Shown here: positions 41,055 to 50,380 of the stretch, piece after piece
Numbering within the stretch: the stretch's first letter is position 1
Layout of the letters: each line of letters starts with the position of its first letter
The notes under the pieces: generated by a model
Database searches by the model: none
The model's input: the letters and a program-made list of their open reading frames with translations, nothing else
Told to the model about the DNA's origin: nothing
Translations under genes and position numbers: made by a program
Source: Dermatophilaceae bacterium Soc4.6
GTDB lineage: Bacteria > Actinomycetota > Actinomycetes > Actinomycetales > Dermatophilaceae
Direction: 5' to 3'
DNA length: 64,000 nt
Assembly (NCBI GenBank): GCA_039889245.1
Contig: JAZGVH010000002.1
Span: forward strand, 3,596,001 to 3,660,000

Positions 41055-42857
41055 TCAGCCTGCCAGCAGCACCCACGCGGTGGTGTCGGTCGGCAGCATC
41101 CCGTCGGCGGCCAGGTCGCCCGAGCAGAGCACGACCTCGCCGGCCGGAAGCGCCACGGGGATGACGCCGAGGTTCGCCACGACCGCGACCGTCCGGGTGG
41201 TGGAGTCACCCGTCTCGGTCGTGGCGGTGGAGGCGAGCGCCACGACGTGCGGCAGGGCGGCATACGCCTCGAGCCACTGCAGGTCGCGTGAGCCCAGGCC
41301 ATGGGTCCGACGGGCCGTGAGCAGAGCGCGGTAGAGCTCCAGCGTGGAGCCGGCAACCCCCTCCTGCTGGTCGACGGCGTAGTCGCCGTAGACCTCGGGC
41401 TGCGGCAGCCACGGCTCGCCCTGGGCGCCGGTGCCGAAGCCGAAGGCCTCGGCGTCCTTGACCCACGGCATCGGCACGCGGCAGCCGTCGCGACCGAGCT
41501 CCGTGCCGCCGGAGCGCAGGAACGCGGGGTCCTGTCGGTAACGGTCGGGCATGTCGGTGGAGTCGGGCAGCCCGAGCTCCTCACCCTGGTAGAGGTAGGC
41601 CGCCCCGGGGAGCCCGAGCATGAGCGCCGTTGCGGCACGTGCCCGCTGGAGGCCCAGGGCGCGGTCGGGCTGGGGGTCGTCGGCGCCGATCCCGTTGGGG
41701 CGCCGACGATCCTGGCGCAGGCCGAGGCGCGAGGCGTGGCGCACGACGTCGTGGTTGGACAGCACCCAGGTGCTCGGGGCGCCGACCCGGGCCGCTGCCG
41801 CGAGCGAGTGGTCGATGACCTCGCGCAGCCGCGGGGCCTCCCACGGGCACGAGAGGAAGTCGAAGTTGAAGGCCTGGTTCATCTCCGTCGGCCGCACGTA
41901 GAGCGCCATCCGCTCCGGGGGCTCGACCCACGCCTCGGCGCAGAGGATGCGGGAGGGGGAGGCGTACGTGTCGAGCACTTGGCGCCAGCCCTCGTAGATC
42001 TCGTGCACGCCGTCCTGGTCCCACATCGGGGCGTCGCGCGTCTCGCGCTGCGTCTCGGCGCCGCTGGCGTCGGGAGCGCCGTGCTCGCCCTCGCCGTGCT
42101 CGTCGCGGTTGCCCAGCAGCTCAGTGGGCTCCGACCAGTCGGGCAGGCCCTCGCGCTTGACCAGGCCGTGCGCGACGTCGACGCGGAACCCGGCGACGCC
42201 GCGGTCGAGCCAGAAGCGCAGGACCGACTCGAACTCCTCGCGCACCTGCGGGTTGGTCCAGTCGAAGTCGGGCTGCTTGGTGTCGAAGAGGTGGAGGTAC
42301 CACTGACCCGGGGTGCCGTCGGCCTCGGTGACGCGGGTCCAGGCCTCGCCGCCGAAGACGGAGCGCCAGTTGTTCGGCGGCGTGGCGCCGTCGCCGCCGA
42401 GGCCGTCGCGGAACAGGTAGCGGGCGCGCTCGGCCGAGCCGGGGGTGGCGGCCAGGGCCTGCTGGAACCACGGGTGCTCGTCGGAGGAGTGGTTGGGGAC
42501 GAGGTCGACGACGACCTTGAGGCCGAGACGGGTGGCCTCGCCGATCATGGCGTCGGCGTCCTGCAGGGTGCCGAAGACGGGGTCGATGTCGCGGTAGTCG
42601 GCGACGTCGTAGCCCGCGTCCGCCTGCGGCGAGGTGTAGAACGGCGAGCACCACAGGGCGTCGACCCCGAGGTCGCGCAGGTAGGGCAGGCGGGCGGTGA
42701 TGCCGGGCAGGTCGCCGATGCCGTTGCCGTCGCTGTCGGACCACGAGCGGGGATAGACCTGGTAGGTGACGGCATGGCGCCACCAATTGGCGTCCTCGGC
42801 TGGTGGGGGAGTGGCCGGGAGGTCGGTGGTGGGGGTCTGTTCGGTGGCGAGGGTCAC
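41055..42857 (-). CDS. GH13 alpha-glucosidase
   Basis: 600 aa from GTG 42857 (VTLATEQTPTTDLPATP), with CAGGCT 7 nt upstream. GH13 regions: WWRHAVTYQVYPRSWSDSDG, GVDALWCSPFYTSPQADAGYD, VVDLVPNHSSDEHPWF, GFRVDVAHGLVKREG (nucleophile Asp), RILCAEAWVEPP (acid/base Glu), WVLSNHDVVRH (transition-state Asp) and the C-terminal beta domain. No signal peptide, so it probably acts on imported maltose or isomaltose-type oligosaccharides in the cytoplasm. It starts an operon with the APH-family gene. Confidence 0.93.
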   Translation of the reverse strand: MTLATEQTPTTDLPATPPPAEDANWWRHAVTYQVYPRSWSDSDGNGIGDLPGITARLPYLRDLGVDALWCSPFYTSPQADAGYDVADYRDIDPVFGTLQDADAMIGEATRLGLKVVVDLVPNHSSDEHPWFQQALAATPGSAERARYLFRDGLGGDGATPPNNWRSVFGGEAWTRVTEADGTPGQWYLHLFDTKQPDFDWTNPQVREEFESVLRFWLDRGVAGFRVDVAHGLVKREGLPDWSEPTELLGNRDEHGEGEHGAPDASGAETQRETRDAPMWDQDGVHEIYEGWRQVLDTYASPSRILCAEAWVEPPERMALYVRPTEMNQAFNFDFLSCPWEAPRLREVIDHSLAAAARVGAPSTWVLSNHDVVRHASRLGLRQDRRRPNGIGADDPQPDRALGLQRARAATALMLGLPGAAYLYQGEELGLPDSTDMPDRYRQDPAFLRSGGTELGRDGCRVPMPWVKDAEAFGFGTGAQGEPWLPQPEVYGDYAVDQQEGVAGSTLELYRALLTARRTHGLGSRDLQWLEAYAALPHVVALASTATTETGDSTTRTVAVVANLGVIPVALPAGEVVLCSGDLAADGMLPTDTTAWVLLAG

Positions 42858-42974
42858 GGTGACCAGCCTGCCGTCCGGTCGGCAGTGGGCAAAATCGATG
42901 GAGCCGGTTGAACCCGGTGGCGTTGGCGGGTCGCTGGTGACGAGCGTCGCGGCAGCGTCTGTGAGGATGGAGCG

Positions 42975-43400
42975 GTGAGCTTCTACGAGGAGGTCGGGGG
43001 TCGCCCGACGTTTGCCCGGCTGGTGCACGAGTTCTACCGCGGAGTGGCCGAGGACCCCGGTCTGCGCGCGCTCTACCCCGAGGAGGACCTCGGTCCCGCG
43101 CAGGACCGGCTCCTCGGCTTCCTCGAGCAGTACTGGGGCGGGCCCACGACCTACAGCGAGCAGCGGGGCCATCCCCGCCTGCGCATGCGCCACCACCCGT
43201 ATGCCGTCACCCCCACCCAGCGCGACCGCTGGCTCACGCACATGATCGGGGCCGTCGACCTGCTGCGCGACGACGGCACCCTCGACGCCACCCACGACCT
43301 GCTGCTGCGCGACTACCTGCACAGGGCCGCCGAGTCCCTGGTCAACGCCCCCGACGAGCCGGCTGCGCCGGGCGGGCAGGGCGGGCACGCAACGCTCTGA
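42975..43400 (+). CDS. Truncated haemoglobin (group II, GlbO-like)
   Basis: 141 aa from GTG 42975; GAGGAT lies 6 nt upstream. The 2-on-2 globin pattern is present: FYEEVGGRPTFARLVHEFYRGV, LFxxxY-type LRALYPEEDLGPA, FLEQYWGGP, and RGHPRLRMRHHPYAV with the proximal His. W in the LTHMIGAVD region (DRWLTHMIGAVD) is at the G8 position typical of group II. It probably binds oxygen or detoxifies NO. It is divergent from the alpha-glucosidase. Confidence 0.92.
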   Translation: MSFYEEVGGRPTFARLVHEFYRGVAEDPGLRALYPEEDLGPAQDRLLGFLEQYWGGPTTYSEQRGHPRLRMRHHPYAVTPTQRDRWLTHMIGAVDLLRDDGTLDATHDLLLRDYLHRAAESLVNAPDEPAAPGGQGGHATL

Positions 43401-43481
43401 GCGCGCCACCCGACATGCTTCAGGGTCAACAGAGCGGCATACGGGCCGGTCCTGCGCTGTGGCGCGTGTCCGGGAGACCCC

Positions 43482-44086
43482 TCAGGCGGCCCGAGTCCTC
43501 GGCGGAGGCCACACAGGGATCCCGCGGCGCGCGTCCAGCCAGGACCGGAGCGCCCACCGCACCCAGTCTGGCTCGAGCATCACGTCCTCCCACGAGAAGC
43601 GCAGGACCGCCCACTGCCAGACGGTCAGCCCGGTGTAGCGACGGGCGTCACGGCGCAGGTGCCGGCGTGAGCTGTGGGGCCTCGAAGCCCTCGGCCTCGA
43701 GAGCGAGCAGCAGGCGGGGGTCGCCGAGGTCGACCCTGGCCCACAGGCCGCAGTCCCAGATGGCGTGCTGCGGCTCGGTGTAGCTCGGGGATCTCCGAGA
43801 TGATGGCGCGTTCGCGGTCGGCGGCAGGCAGGTTGCGCCAGCTCGGGTGCACGGCAGTGGCGTCGGCAGCGTTGAGGTGACGGGTGCGCTGGTAGGTCAC
43901 CCAGGGCCTGTGCGGCTCGGTCTTCACCGCCCACCCGTGGGCGACGGCGGCCGACAGGTGTGAGAGGGTCCCGCTGGTCAGGTGCGCCACGCGCTGGTGC
44001 TCGGTCACCGTCCGCAGCTGACGCCAGGTGGCGCAGTCACCGAATCGGCGCAGCACCTGCCCGACGTCGTGGCTCGATGCCCTCAT
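43482..44086 (-). pseudogene. Decayed DUF559-type gene with several frameshifts
   Basis: The start MRASSHDVGQVLRRFGDCAT at ATG 44086 and WRQLRTVTEHQRV fit the N-terminal region of DUF559/AbiEi-like proteins. The middle third is absent. The C-terminal domain survives in two other frames: IWDCGLWARVDLGDPRLLLA plus LEAEGFEA, then after another shift HSSRRHLRRDARRYTGLTV and VLRFSWEDVMLEPDWVRWAL, the usual Vsr-like core and tail. At least two frame changes and an internal deletion make it non-functional. It is related in type to the intact gene at 261-1244 but has no flanking palindromic repeats. Confidence 0.8.
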
Positions 44087-44257
44087 GGAGCCAGCCTCCT
44101 CATCGCGCGGCGCCACTGCTCGCGTCATCCACAGGCCACCCGGACATGCCCCACGGGTGAGGTGGGCGGCGAGTCTCGGGGCACCCTCTCCGTGGCGCAG
44201 GTCGGGGAGCGCGTACCCAGTCGCCTCCAGGCGTCAGCGGCGGGGTCGGCGTCGGGG

Positions 44258-45214
44258 TCAGGTCGGGGACGGAGGCAGGACCATGCCGACCGGCACGACG
44301 AGGCCGGCCTCGTCAAAAGCCTTGAGCACCCGCTCGCGCATCTCGCGCTGCACCCCGACGTTCTGCGTCGGAGCGCAGCGGGCGAGCACCCGGATCGTCG
44401 CGATCCCGGCCGTCACCGACTCGACCCCGGCGACGGTGGGGGCCTCGACGAGGTCATCGTCCCAGGGCGGCTCGGTGGGCATCGAGGCCAGTGCGCTGTT
44501 GATGACCTCGATGGCGCGGGGCACGTCGTCGCGAGACCCGACGGGGATGTCGACGACCGCCATCGACCAGCCCTGGGAGCGGTTGCCGATGCGCAGGATC
44601 TCGCCGTTGCGCACGTACCAGACGATGCCGGTCCAGTCGCGGATGCGGGTGACCCGCAGCGAGACCTCCTCGACGGTGCCGACGACCTCGCCGGTGTCGA
44701 CGACGTCACCCACGCCGTACTGGTCCTCGACGATCATGAAGATGCCCGATAGGAAGTCCTTGACCAGGCTCTGCGCACCGAAGCCCAGCGCCACGCCCCC
44801 CACGCCTGCCGAGGCGAGGAGCGGCCCGAGCGGCAGGCCCAGCAGCGACATCACGGTGAGCAGGGCGATGCCCAGCACGACGAACGAGGTGATGCTGCGC
44901 AGCAGCGAGCCCATCGTCGTCGTGCGCTGGACGTGCCGCTGGTGGGCCAGGCCCGCGGCGTCGGCCAGGGCTCGGCCCGCCCGCCCGGGCAGGGTGGGGA
45001 TGCGGGCGGCGCTGCGGCTGGTCGCCGCCACGACGGTGCGCGCGATGACACGGTGCAGCACCCAGCGCAGCACGACAGCGCCGACGAGGGTGACGACGAT
45101 CAGCAGCGGCGTGCCGAGGAGCCGGTCCCACACCGAGCCGGTGTTCGCGGAGGGCAGGATCGTGCGCAGCGCCTCGGCGAGCCGGATGAGGGCCCCCTCA
45201 ACCACGCTTGGCAT
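44258..45214 (-). CDS. Small-conductance mechanosensitive channel (MscS family)
   Basis: 318 aa from ATG 45214, inside the last 17 bases of pepN. Three hydrophobic helices; the pore helix is SAGVGGVALGFGAQSLVKD, the Gly/Ala pattern of MscS TM3, followed by FLSGIFMIVEDQYGVGDVV and the beta domain GTVEEVSLRVTRIRDWTGI. The C-terminal alpha/beta domain is intact. It opens under membrane tension to release solutes on hypo-osmotic shock. Coupling with pepN appears to be simple operon overlap. Confidence 0.92.
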   Translation of the reverse strand: MPSVVEGALIRLAEALRTILPSANTGSVWDRLLGTPLLIVVTLVGAVVLRWVLHRVIARTVVAATSRSAARIPTLPGRAGRALADAAGLAHQRHVQRTTTMGSLLRSITSFVVLGIALLTVMSLLGLPLGPLLASAGVGGVALGFGAQSLVKDFLSGIFMIVEDQYGVGDVVDTGEVVGTVEEVSLRVTRIRDWTGIVWYVRNGEILRIGNRSQGWSMAVVDIPVGSRDDVPRAIEVINSALASMPTEPPWDDDLVEAPTVAGVESVTAGIATIRVLARCAPTQNVGVQREMRERVLKAFDEAGLVVPVGMVLPPSPT

Positions 45215-47786
45215 CCGCCTCCTGGGCTCGCACCGCCGTCCGCACCGTGTCGAGGTTCTCGCTCACGAGGCGGCGCAGGGCGGGCGGAGCGTCGGGGTGC
45301 TCCTCGAGCCAGGAGCTCGTGGTCGCCTCCAGCTCGGGGCCGACGAGGCCGAGCGGGTAGAAGAAGGTGACGATCCGCTCGCGGATCGCGGCCGAGCGCG
45401 ACTCCCACACCGGCAGCAGCATCTCGTGCCACTTCGCGACGTAGTCGCCGAGCAGCGCCTCGGCGTCGAGGGCCCGGTTGAAGCCGGTGCCCAGCGCCTC
45501 GATGACGGAGTTGGGCTGACCGTCCTCCTCGACCGCCAGGCGCCAGGCCTGGGCCTTCGCCTGCGGCGTCGGACGGGCCGCCTGCGCGTGGAAGGCGCGC
45601 TCACGACCGACGGCGGTGCGGTCGCGGGCCGCCTCGTCCTCGATCTCGGCCTCGTCCGCCGCACCGGCCGCGGCGAGGGCCGAGAGGAAGACCCAGCGCA
45701 GGTCCTGGTCCATCTCGAGGCCGGGGTAGGGCGCCGTGCCGTCGAGCGCGCCGCGGAGCCGGGCGACGTCCTGCTCACCGTGGCCGAGCCGGGCGAAGGC
45801 GGTGACGAGCTGGTACTGCCGGTCGCTGCCGGGCTCGGCGGTCTGGGCGAGGTCGCGCAGGGCGTCGGCGACGGCCCGCACCCGCGCGGCCCGGTGGGCT
45901 GGTGCGGTGAAGGCGGTGGCCGAGGTGATGAGCGACGACGGGATCTGCTTGGTGGTCTGCAGGATCGTGCGCAGGACCGTCGACTGCTGCTCGACGGCGG
46001 CGCATGCGAGCAGCACGGTCACGAGGTCCCCGGGAGCCAGGTCGCCCTCGCGCACCATCTCCCACAGCGAGCCGATGACGATCGAGCGCGGGAGGCTGTC
46101 GGCGAAGTCGGCCGCGTGCGCGAGGGCCGTGGCCAGCGAGCGGTCGTCGAAGCGCAGCTTGGCGTAGCTGAGGTCGTCGTCGTTGGGCAGGATCAGGTCG
46201 GGCTGTGTCAGGCCGACGAGGTCGGGCAGCGGCGTCTGCTCGCCCTCGACGTCGACCTCGTGGCGGCTGGTGCGCTGCAGCACGCCGTCCTGCAGCGAGT
46301 AGAGACCCACCGCGATGCGGTGCGGCCGCAAGGTCGGGTAGGCCGGGTCGGCGGTCTGGATGATGCTCGCCTGCGTGATCGTGCCCGACTCGTCGGCCTC
46401 GAGCTCGACGCGCAGGGTGTTGACCCCGGAGGTCTTGAGCCAGGCCTGCGACCACGCGCTGAGGTCGCGGCCCGACCCGGCCTCGAACTCGGCGAGGAGG
46501 TCGGCGAACTGCGTGTTGCCCCAGGCATACTTCGCGAAGTAGGTGCGCAGCCCGGCGGTGAAGGCCTCGCGCCCGACGTAGGCGACGAGCTGCTTGAGGA
46601 TCGACCCGCCCTTGGCGTAGGTGATGCCGTCGAAGTTGACGAGCACGTCGTCGAGATCGCGGATGTCGGCGTAGACGGGGTGGGTCGACGGCAGCTGGTC
46701 CTGCTGGTAGGCCCAGGTCTTCTCGTGGCTCTGGAAGGTCGTCCACGCGTCGGGCCACGGCGTGCCGGCCTCGGCCTGGGCGACGGTCGACGCCCACTCG
46801 GCGAAGGACTCGTTCAGCCACAGGTCGTCCCACCACTGCATCGTGACGAGGTCGCCGAACCACATGTGGGCCAGCTCGTGCAGGATGGTCAGACCGCGCC
46901 GCTCGATGGTCGACTGCGTGACCTTGCCGCGGAAGACGTAGACCTCGGTGATGGTGACGCACCCGGCGTTCTCCATGGCCCCGGCGTTGTACTCCGGTGT
47001 GAAGATCTGGTCGTACTTCGCGAACGGGTACTCGCAGTCGAACTCGCGCTCGAAGAACTCGAAACCGGTCTTGGTCAGCTCGAAGATGTGCTCCGCGTCG
47101 ACGTGCCCCATCAGGGACTTGCGGGCGTAGATCGCCATGGGCACCGGACCCTTGCGCGACGGTGCCTCGTCCCGCACGACCTCGTAGGGGCCGGCGACGA
47201 GCGCCGTGACGTACGACGACAGTCGCGGCGTCGGCTCGAAGGCCCAGGTGCGACAGGCGGCCCCGCCACGATCGGTGACGTCGCTCGGCTCCGGGGTGGG
47301 GGAGTTCGAGACCAGCTGCCAGTGGGCGGGAGCAGTGACGGTGAAGGCGAAGGTGGCCTTGAGGTCCGGCTGCTCGAAGACCGCGAAGACCCGGCGGGAG
47401 TCGGCGACCTCGAACTGCGAGTAGAGGTAGACCTCGTCGTCGACCGGGTCGACGAAGCGGTGCAGGCCCTCGCCGGTGTTGGTGTAGCGCCCGGTGGCCG
47501 CGACGACGACCTCGTTGTCGACCGCCAGCTCCGGCAGGGTGATCCGTGAGTCGGTGACGAGGACGGCGGGGTCGAGGGACTCGCCGTTGAGCGTGATCGC
47601 GTCGACCGACTCGCCGTCGAAGTCGAGGAAGGTCTCGGCGCCCGCCTGGGCCGAGAAGCGGATGGTGCTCGACGTGGTGAAGGTGCGGGGCCCGGTCGTC
47701 AGGTCGAGGACCACGTCGTAGCTGTCGACGCTGACCAGCGCCGCACGGGTGGCCGCTTCGTCGCGGGTGAGGTTGGTACCGGGCAC
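45198..47786 (-). CDS. pepN: Aminopeptidase N (M1 family)
   Basis: 862 aa from GTG 47786 (VPGTNLTRDEAATRAAL), which aligns with the usual N-terminus of actinobacterial PepN; an upstream ATG 47849 would add 21 residues. The exopeptidase motif GAMENAG and the zinc site HELAHMWFGDLV (H303, H307) with WLNESFAEW supply the catalytic residues. The C-terminal ~400 residues form the helical ERAP1-like domain. It releases N-terminal amino acids from peptides in the cytoplasm, downstream of Clp and proteasome. pepN beside an Rv2466c-like gene matches the mycobacterial order. Confidence 0.95.
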   Translation of the reverse strand: MPGTNLTRDEAATRAALVSVDSYDVVLDLTTGPRTFTTSSTIRFSAQAGAETFLDFDGESVDAITLNGESLDPAVLVTDSRITLPELAVDNEVVVAATGRYTNTGEGLHRFVDPVDDEVYLYSQFEVADSRRVFAVFEQPDLKATFAFTVTAPAHWQLVSNSPTPEPSDVTDRGGAACRTWAFEPTPRLSSYVTALVAGPYEVVRDEAPSRKGPVPMAIYARKSLMGHVDAEHIFELTKTGFEFFEREFDCEYPFAKYDQIFTPEYNAGAMENAGCVTITEVYVFRGKVTQSTIERRGLTILHELAHMWFGDLVTMQWWDDLWLNESFAEWASTVAQAEAGTPWPDAWTTFQSHEKTWAYQQDQLPSTHPVYADIRDLDDVLVNFDGITYAKGGSILKQLVAYVGREAFTAGLRTYFAKYAWGNTQFADLLAEFEAGSGRDLSAWSQAWLKTSGVNTLRVELEADESGTITQASIIQTADPAYPTLRPHRIAVGLYSLQDGVLQRTSRHEVDVEGEQTPLPDLVGLTQPDLILPNDDDLSYAKLRFDDRSLATALAHAADFADSLPRSIVIGSLWEMVREGDLAPGDLVTVLLACAAVEQQSTVLRTILQTTKQIPSSLITSATAFTAPAHRAARVRAVADALRDLAQTAEPGSDRQYQLVTAFARLGHGEQDVARLRGALDGTAPYPGLEMDQDLRWVFLSALAAAGAADEAEIEDEAARDRTAVGRERAFHAQAARPTPQAKAQAWRLAVEEDGQPNSVIEALGTGFNRALDAEALLGDYVAKWHEMLLPVWESRSAAIRERIVTFFYPLGLVGPELEATTSSWLEEHPDAPPALRRLVSENLDTVRTAVRAQEADAKRG

Positions 47787-47884
47787 GTCGGGCTCGCTTC
47801 TGCATGGGTGGATCGGCGGGTGGGGAGCCGCCTCGTGGGCGGCGTCCATCGTTGCACGACCACACGCAGTGAGAGGATCTGGTC

Positions 47885-48553
47885 ATGACGCCTGTGCAGA
47901 AGCCCGCCGCCGCGACGGCCGCCAAGAAGACGACCGCCACCCGCCGCCCCAAGCGCGAGAAGGTCGAGATGTGGTTCGACCCCGCCTGCCCGTGGGCCTG
48001 GATGACCTCCCGCTGGCTCATGGAGGTCGAGCAGGTGCGCGACATCACGGTGACGTGGTCGGTGATGAGCCTGGCCGTGCTCAACTCGGGCCGCGACCTG
48101 CCCCCGGCCTACCAGGAGCTGATGACCAAGGCGTGGGGCCCGGTCCGGGTCGTCATCGCCGCGGCCGAGGCCCACGGTCAGAAGGTCGTCAAGCCCCTCT
48201 ACGACGCCATGGGCACCCGGATCCACCTCGAGGGCAACAAGGACTACGCCCAGGTCGTGGTCGAGTCGCTCGCGCAGGTCGGCCTTCCGGCCACCCTGGC
48301 CAAGGCCGCCACCCAGAAGAAGTACGACGCCGCCCTCAAGCGCAGCCACAAGCGCGGTATCTCGCTCGTCGGCGAGGACGTCGGCACGCCGGTCGTCTCC
48401 GTCGGCGGGACGGCGTTCTTCGGCCCGGTCGTGACGCCCGCCCCCAAGGGAGAGGCCGCCGGCCGACTCTGGGACGGCACCCTCCTGGTCGCCAGCACAC
48501 CCGGCTTCTACGAGATCAAGCGCACCCGCACGCAGGGCCCGGTGTTCGACTGA
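47885..48553 (+). CDS. DsbA-family protein, Rv2466c-like, with altered CPWA active site
   Basis: 222 aa from ATG 47885; GAGGAT lies 6 nt upstream. The thioredoxin/DsbA fold is recognisable: VEMWFDPACPWAWMTSRW, WSVMSLAVLNSGRDLPP, AWGPVRVVIAAAEAHGQKV, GEDVGTPVVSVGGTAFFGP and the ending KRTRTQGPVFD. M. tuberculosis Rv2466c, a mycothiol-linked reductase, has CPWC at this point; here the second cysteine is Ala, leaving a monothiol enzyme. The N-terminal ~25 residues are Lys/Ala-rich. It is coupled to rpiB (overlap at the stop). Redox partner by analogy only. Confidence 0.88.
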   Translation: MTPVQKPAAATAAKKTTATRRPKREKVEMWFDPACPWAWMTSRWLMEVEQVRDITVTWSVMSLAVLNSGRDLPPAYQELMTKAWGPVRVVIAAAEAHGQKVVKPLYDAMGTRIHLEGNKDYAQVVVESLAQVGLPATLAKAATQKKYDAALKRSHKRGISLVGEDVGTPVVSVGGTAFFGPVVTPAPKGEAAGRLWDGTLLVASTPGFYEIKRTRTQGPVFD

Positions 48554-49020
48554 TGCGGGTCCACATCGGTGGTGACCACGCGGCCTACGACCTGCACCAG
48601 GCCCTCGTGGCCCATCTGACCGGGGCCGGACACGACGTGACCGACCACGGCCCGCACGTGCTCGACCCCGAGGACGACTACCCGGTGGCCGTGCTGAGGG
48701 CCGCCTGCGCCGTCGCCGCTGACCCGGAGTCGCTCGGCGTCGTCCTCGGGGGGTCGGGCAACGGCGAGCAGATCGCCGCCAACAAGGTGCCCGGCGTGCG
48801 GGCGGCGCTCGCGTGGAGCGTCGAGCTCGCCACGCTGGCCCGTGAGCACAACGACGCCCGGGTCGTCTCGATCGGCGGCCGCTTCACTGCCCTCGAGGAG
48901 GCTGCAGCCATCGTCGACGCCTTCCTCGCGACGCCCTTCTCCGGGGTGGAGCGCCACGCCCGCAGGCTCGCCATGGTCGCGGCCTTCGAGGCGGACGGGA
49001 CCCTCCCCGACCAGGCCTGA
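48553..49020 (+). CDS. rpiB: Ribose-5-phosphate isomerase B
   Basis: 155 aa from ATG 48553, overlapping the previous stop by one base (TGATG). LacAB_rpiB family: MRVHIGGDHAAYDLHQAL, HGPHVLDPEDDYPVAV, GVVLGGSGNGEQIAANKVPG with the phosphate loop, and the AREHNDARVVSIGGRF block. It interconverts ribose-5-phosphate and ribulose-5-phosphate. In mycobacteria the next gene is a Fpg/Nei DNA glycosylase; here that gene is missing and a SpoIIE-type phosphatase follows. Confidence 0.94.
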   Translation: MRVHIGGDHAAYDLHQALVAHLTGAGHDVTDHGPHVLDPEDDYPVAVLRAACAVAADPESLGVVLGGSGNGEQIAANKVPGVRAALAWSVELATLAREHNDARVVSIGGRFTALEEAAAIVDAFLATPFSGVERHARRLAMVAAFEADGTLPDQA

Positions 49021-49159
49021 GCACGGAACAAACGCGCGGGGGGAGTTGTACGGATTGCCGGGACACGGGCGGGCCCGTTGCCCCACAATCAGGACCAGGC
49101 GCACGGTGCTCTCGACTCGATCCTCCGACCATCCTCGACCCCACGGCAGGCGGTGACCC

Positions 49160-50341
49160 TTGACCCTTCGGACACCGGCCCCCGCGGCCGTCGACCCCCT
49201 CCAGGCCGGCGATCAGGCCGAGACGACGGTCGTGCTGCCCACCCGCGGCGTCCGGGACCAGGGTCGCGTGGTGCGATCTGCACACGACCTGGGTCGGTGG
49301 ATGCGACAGAGCCAGACCGCCCGCGGCATCGGGTTCCTGCTGCTGGGCCTGATGATGTGCCTTGTCGGCGTCTGGCGGCCCTACACGATCCCCCCGAGCG
49401 CCTACGCGCCTGCAGTCCTGCTGGCCGCCCTCTACCTGCGGCCCTCGTGGATGACGGCCGTCGCCGTGGCGTTCCCGATCGAGCTGATCGTCCTGACCGC
49501 GGCCACCAGCTGGAACCGGGGGATCGCCGTCTCGTCCTGGGGGGCGCTGGTCGCCAACGCCCTGGTCATCCTGATGGCTTACGCAGCCAATCGCTCCCGC
49601 TCGCGGGTCGGGGTCGAGGGGCACGGCGGCGAGTCGATGTTCGTCGACCTGCGCGACCGGCTCAAGGCGTTCGGCGAGCTGCCCGCCCTGCCGGCGGGGT
49701 GGCACGCCGAGAGCGCGGTCGAGTCGGCCTACGGCCAGTCCTTCTCCGGTGACTTCGTCGTCGCCACCAAGGGGCGCGAGGGGCAGCACCTCGAGATCAC
49801 GGTGGTCGACGTCTCGGGCAAGGGCGTCCAGGCCGGCACCCGCTCGCTCCTGCTGTCGGGCGCCCTCGGTGGCCTGCTCGGCGAGACCCGACCCGACCGC
49901 TTCCTCGGCGCCGCCAACAGCTACCTCGTCGCGCAGCAGTGGGACGAGGGCTTCGCCACGGCCGTGCACGTCTCGATCGACCTCACCACCGGCCTGTACG
50001 ACGTCGGCACGGCCGGCCACCCCGCGGCCGTGCAGTTCCACCGCGGGTCGGGGCGGTGGTCGGTGCTCGACTCGACGTCGGGTCCGGTGCTCGGGGTGCT
50101 CGACGGTGCGGAGTACCACCGCACCCAGGGCTCGCTCGAGCGGGGTGACGCGCTCGTGCTCTACACCGACGGGGTCATCGAGACCCGCGACCGCGACCTC
50201 AGCGCCGGTGTCGACCGGATGCTGGGCACCGCGGAGCGCCTGGTCACCAAGGGCTTCAAGGGTGGTGCGGCCCGCATCTGCGCGGCCGCGGGAGCGGGCG
50301 AGAGCGACGACCGCGCCGTCGTCATGATCTGGCGCGACTGA
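49160..50341 (+). CDS. Membrane-anchored SpoIIE/PP2C-type serine phosphatase
   Basis: 393 aa if started at TTG 49160; the start is uncertain because no ATG or GTG in frame lies between the upstream stop and residue ~25. Residues about 55-145 contain three or four hydrophobic helices (FLLLGLMMCLVGVW, APAVLLAALYL, AVAFPIELIVLTAA). The phosphatase domain follows: SFSGDFVVAT, VVDVSGKGVQAGTRSLLLSG, FATAVHVSIDLTTGLYDVGTAGHPAAV, RGDALVLYTDGVIE and ESDDRAVVMIW, the metal-binding Asp pattern of RsbU/SpoIIE. It probably acts on an anti-anti-sigma factor, but no partner gene is adjacent. Confidence 0.85.
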   Translation: MTLRTPAPAAVDPLQAGDQAETTVVLPTRGVRDQGRVVRSAHDLGRWMRQSQTARGIGFLLLGLMMCLVGVWRPYTIPPSAYAPAVLLAALYLRPSWMTAVAVAFPIELIVLTAATSWNRGIAVSSWGALVANALVILMAYAANRSRSRVGVEGHGGESMFVDLRDRLKAFGELPALPAGWHAESAVESAYGQSFSGDFVVATKGREGQHLEITVVDVSGKGVQAGTRSLLLSGALGGLLGETRPDRFLGAANSYLVAQQWDEGFATAVHVSIDLTTGLYDVGTAGHPAAVQFHRGSGRWSVLDSTSGPVLGVLDGAEYHRTQGSLERGDALVLYTDGVIETRDRDLSAGVDRMLGTAERLVTKGFKGGAARICAAAGAGESDDRAVVMIWRD

Positions 50342-50380
50342 CCGCAGACGGCGCCACGACCCGGGGTCGGACGGCAGCGG

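Noticed and set aside
40079-41638. Long N-terminal extension of the APH-family gene into the alpha-glucosidase gene
   Set aside because: The GH13 gene occupies that DNA with all catalytic motifs; ATG 41050 right after its stop is the natural start.
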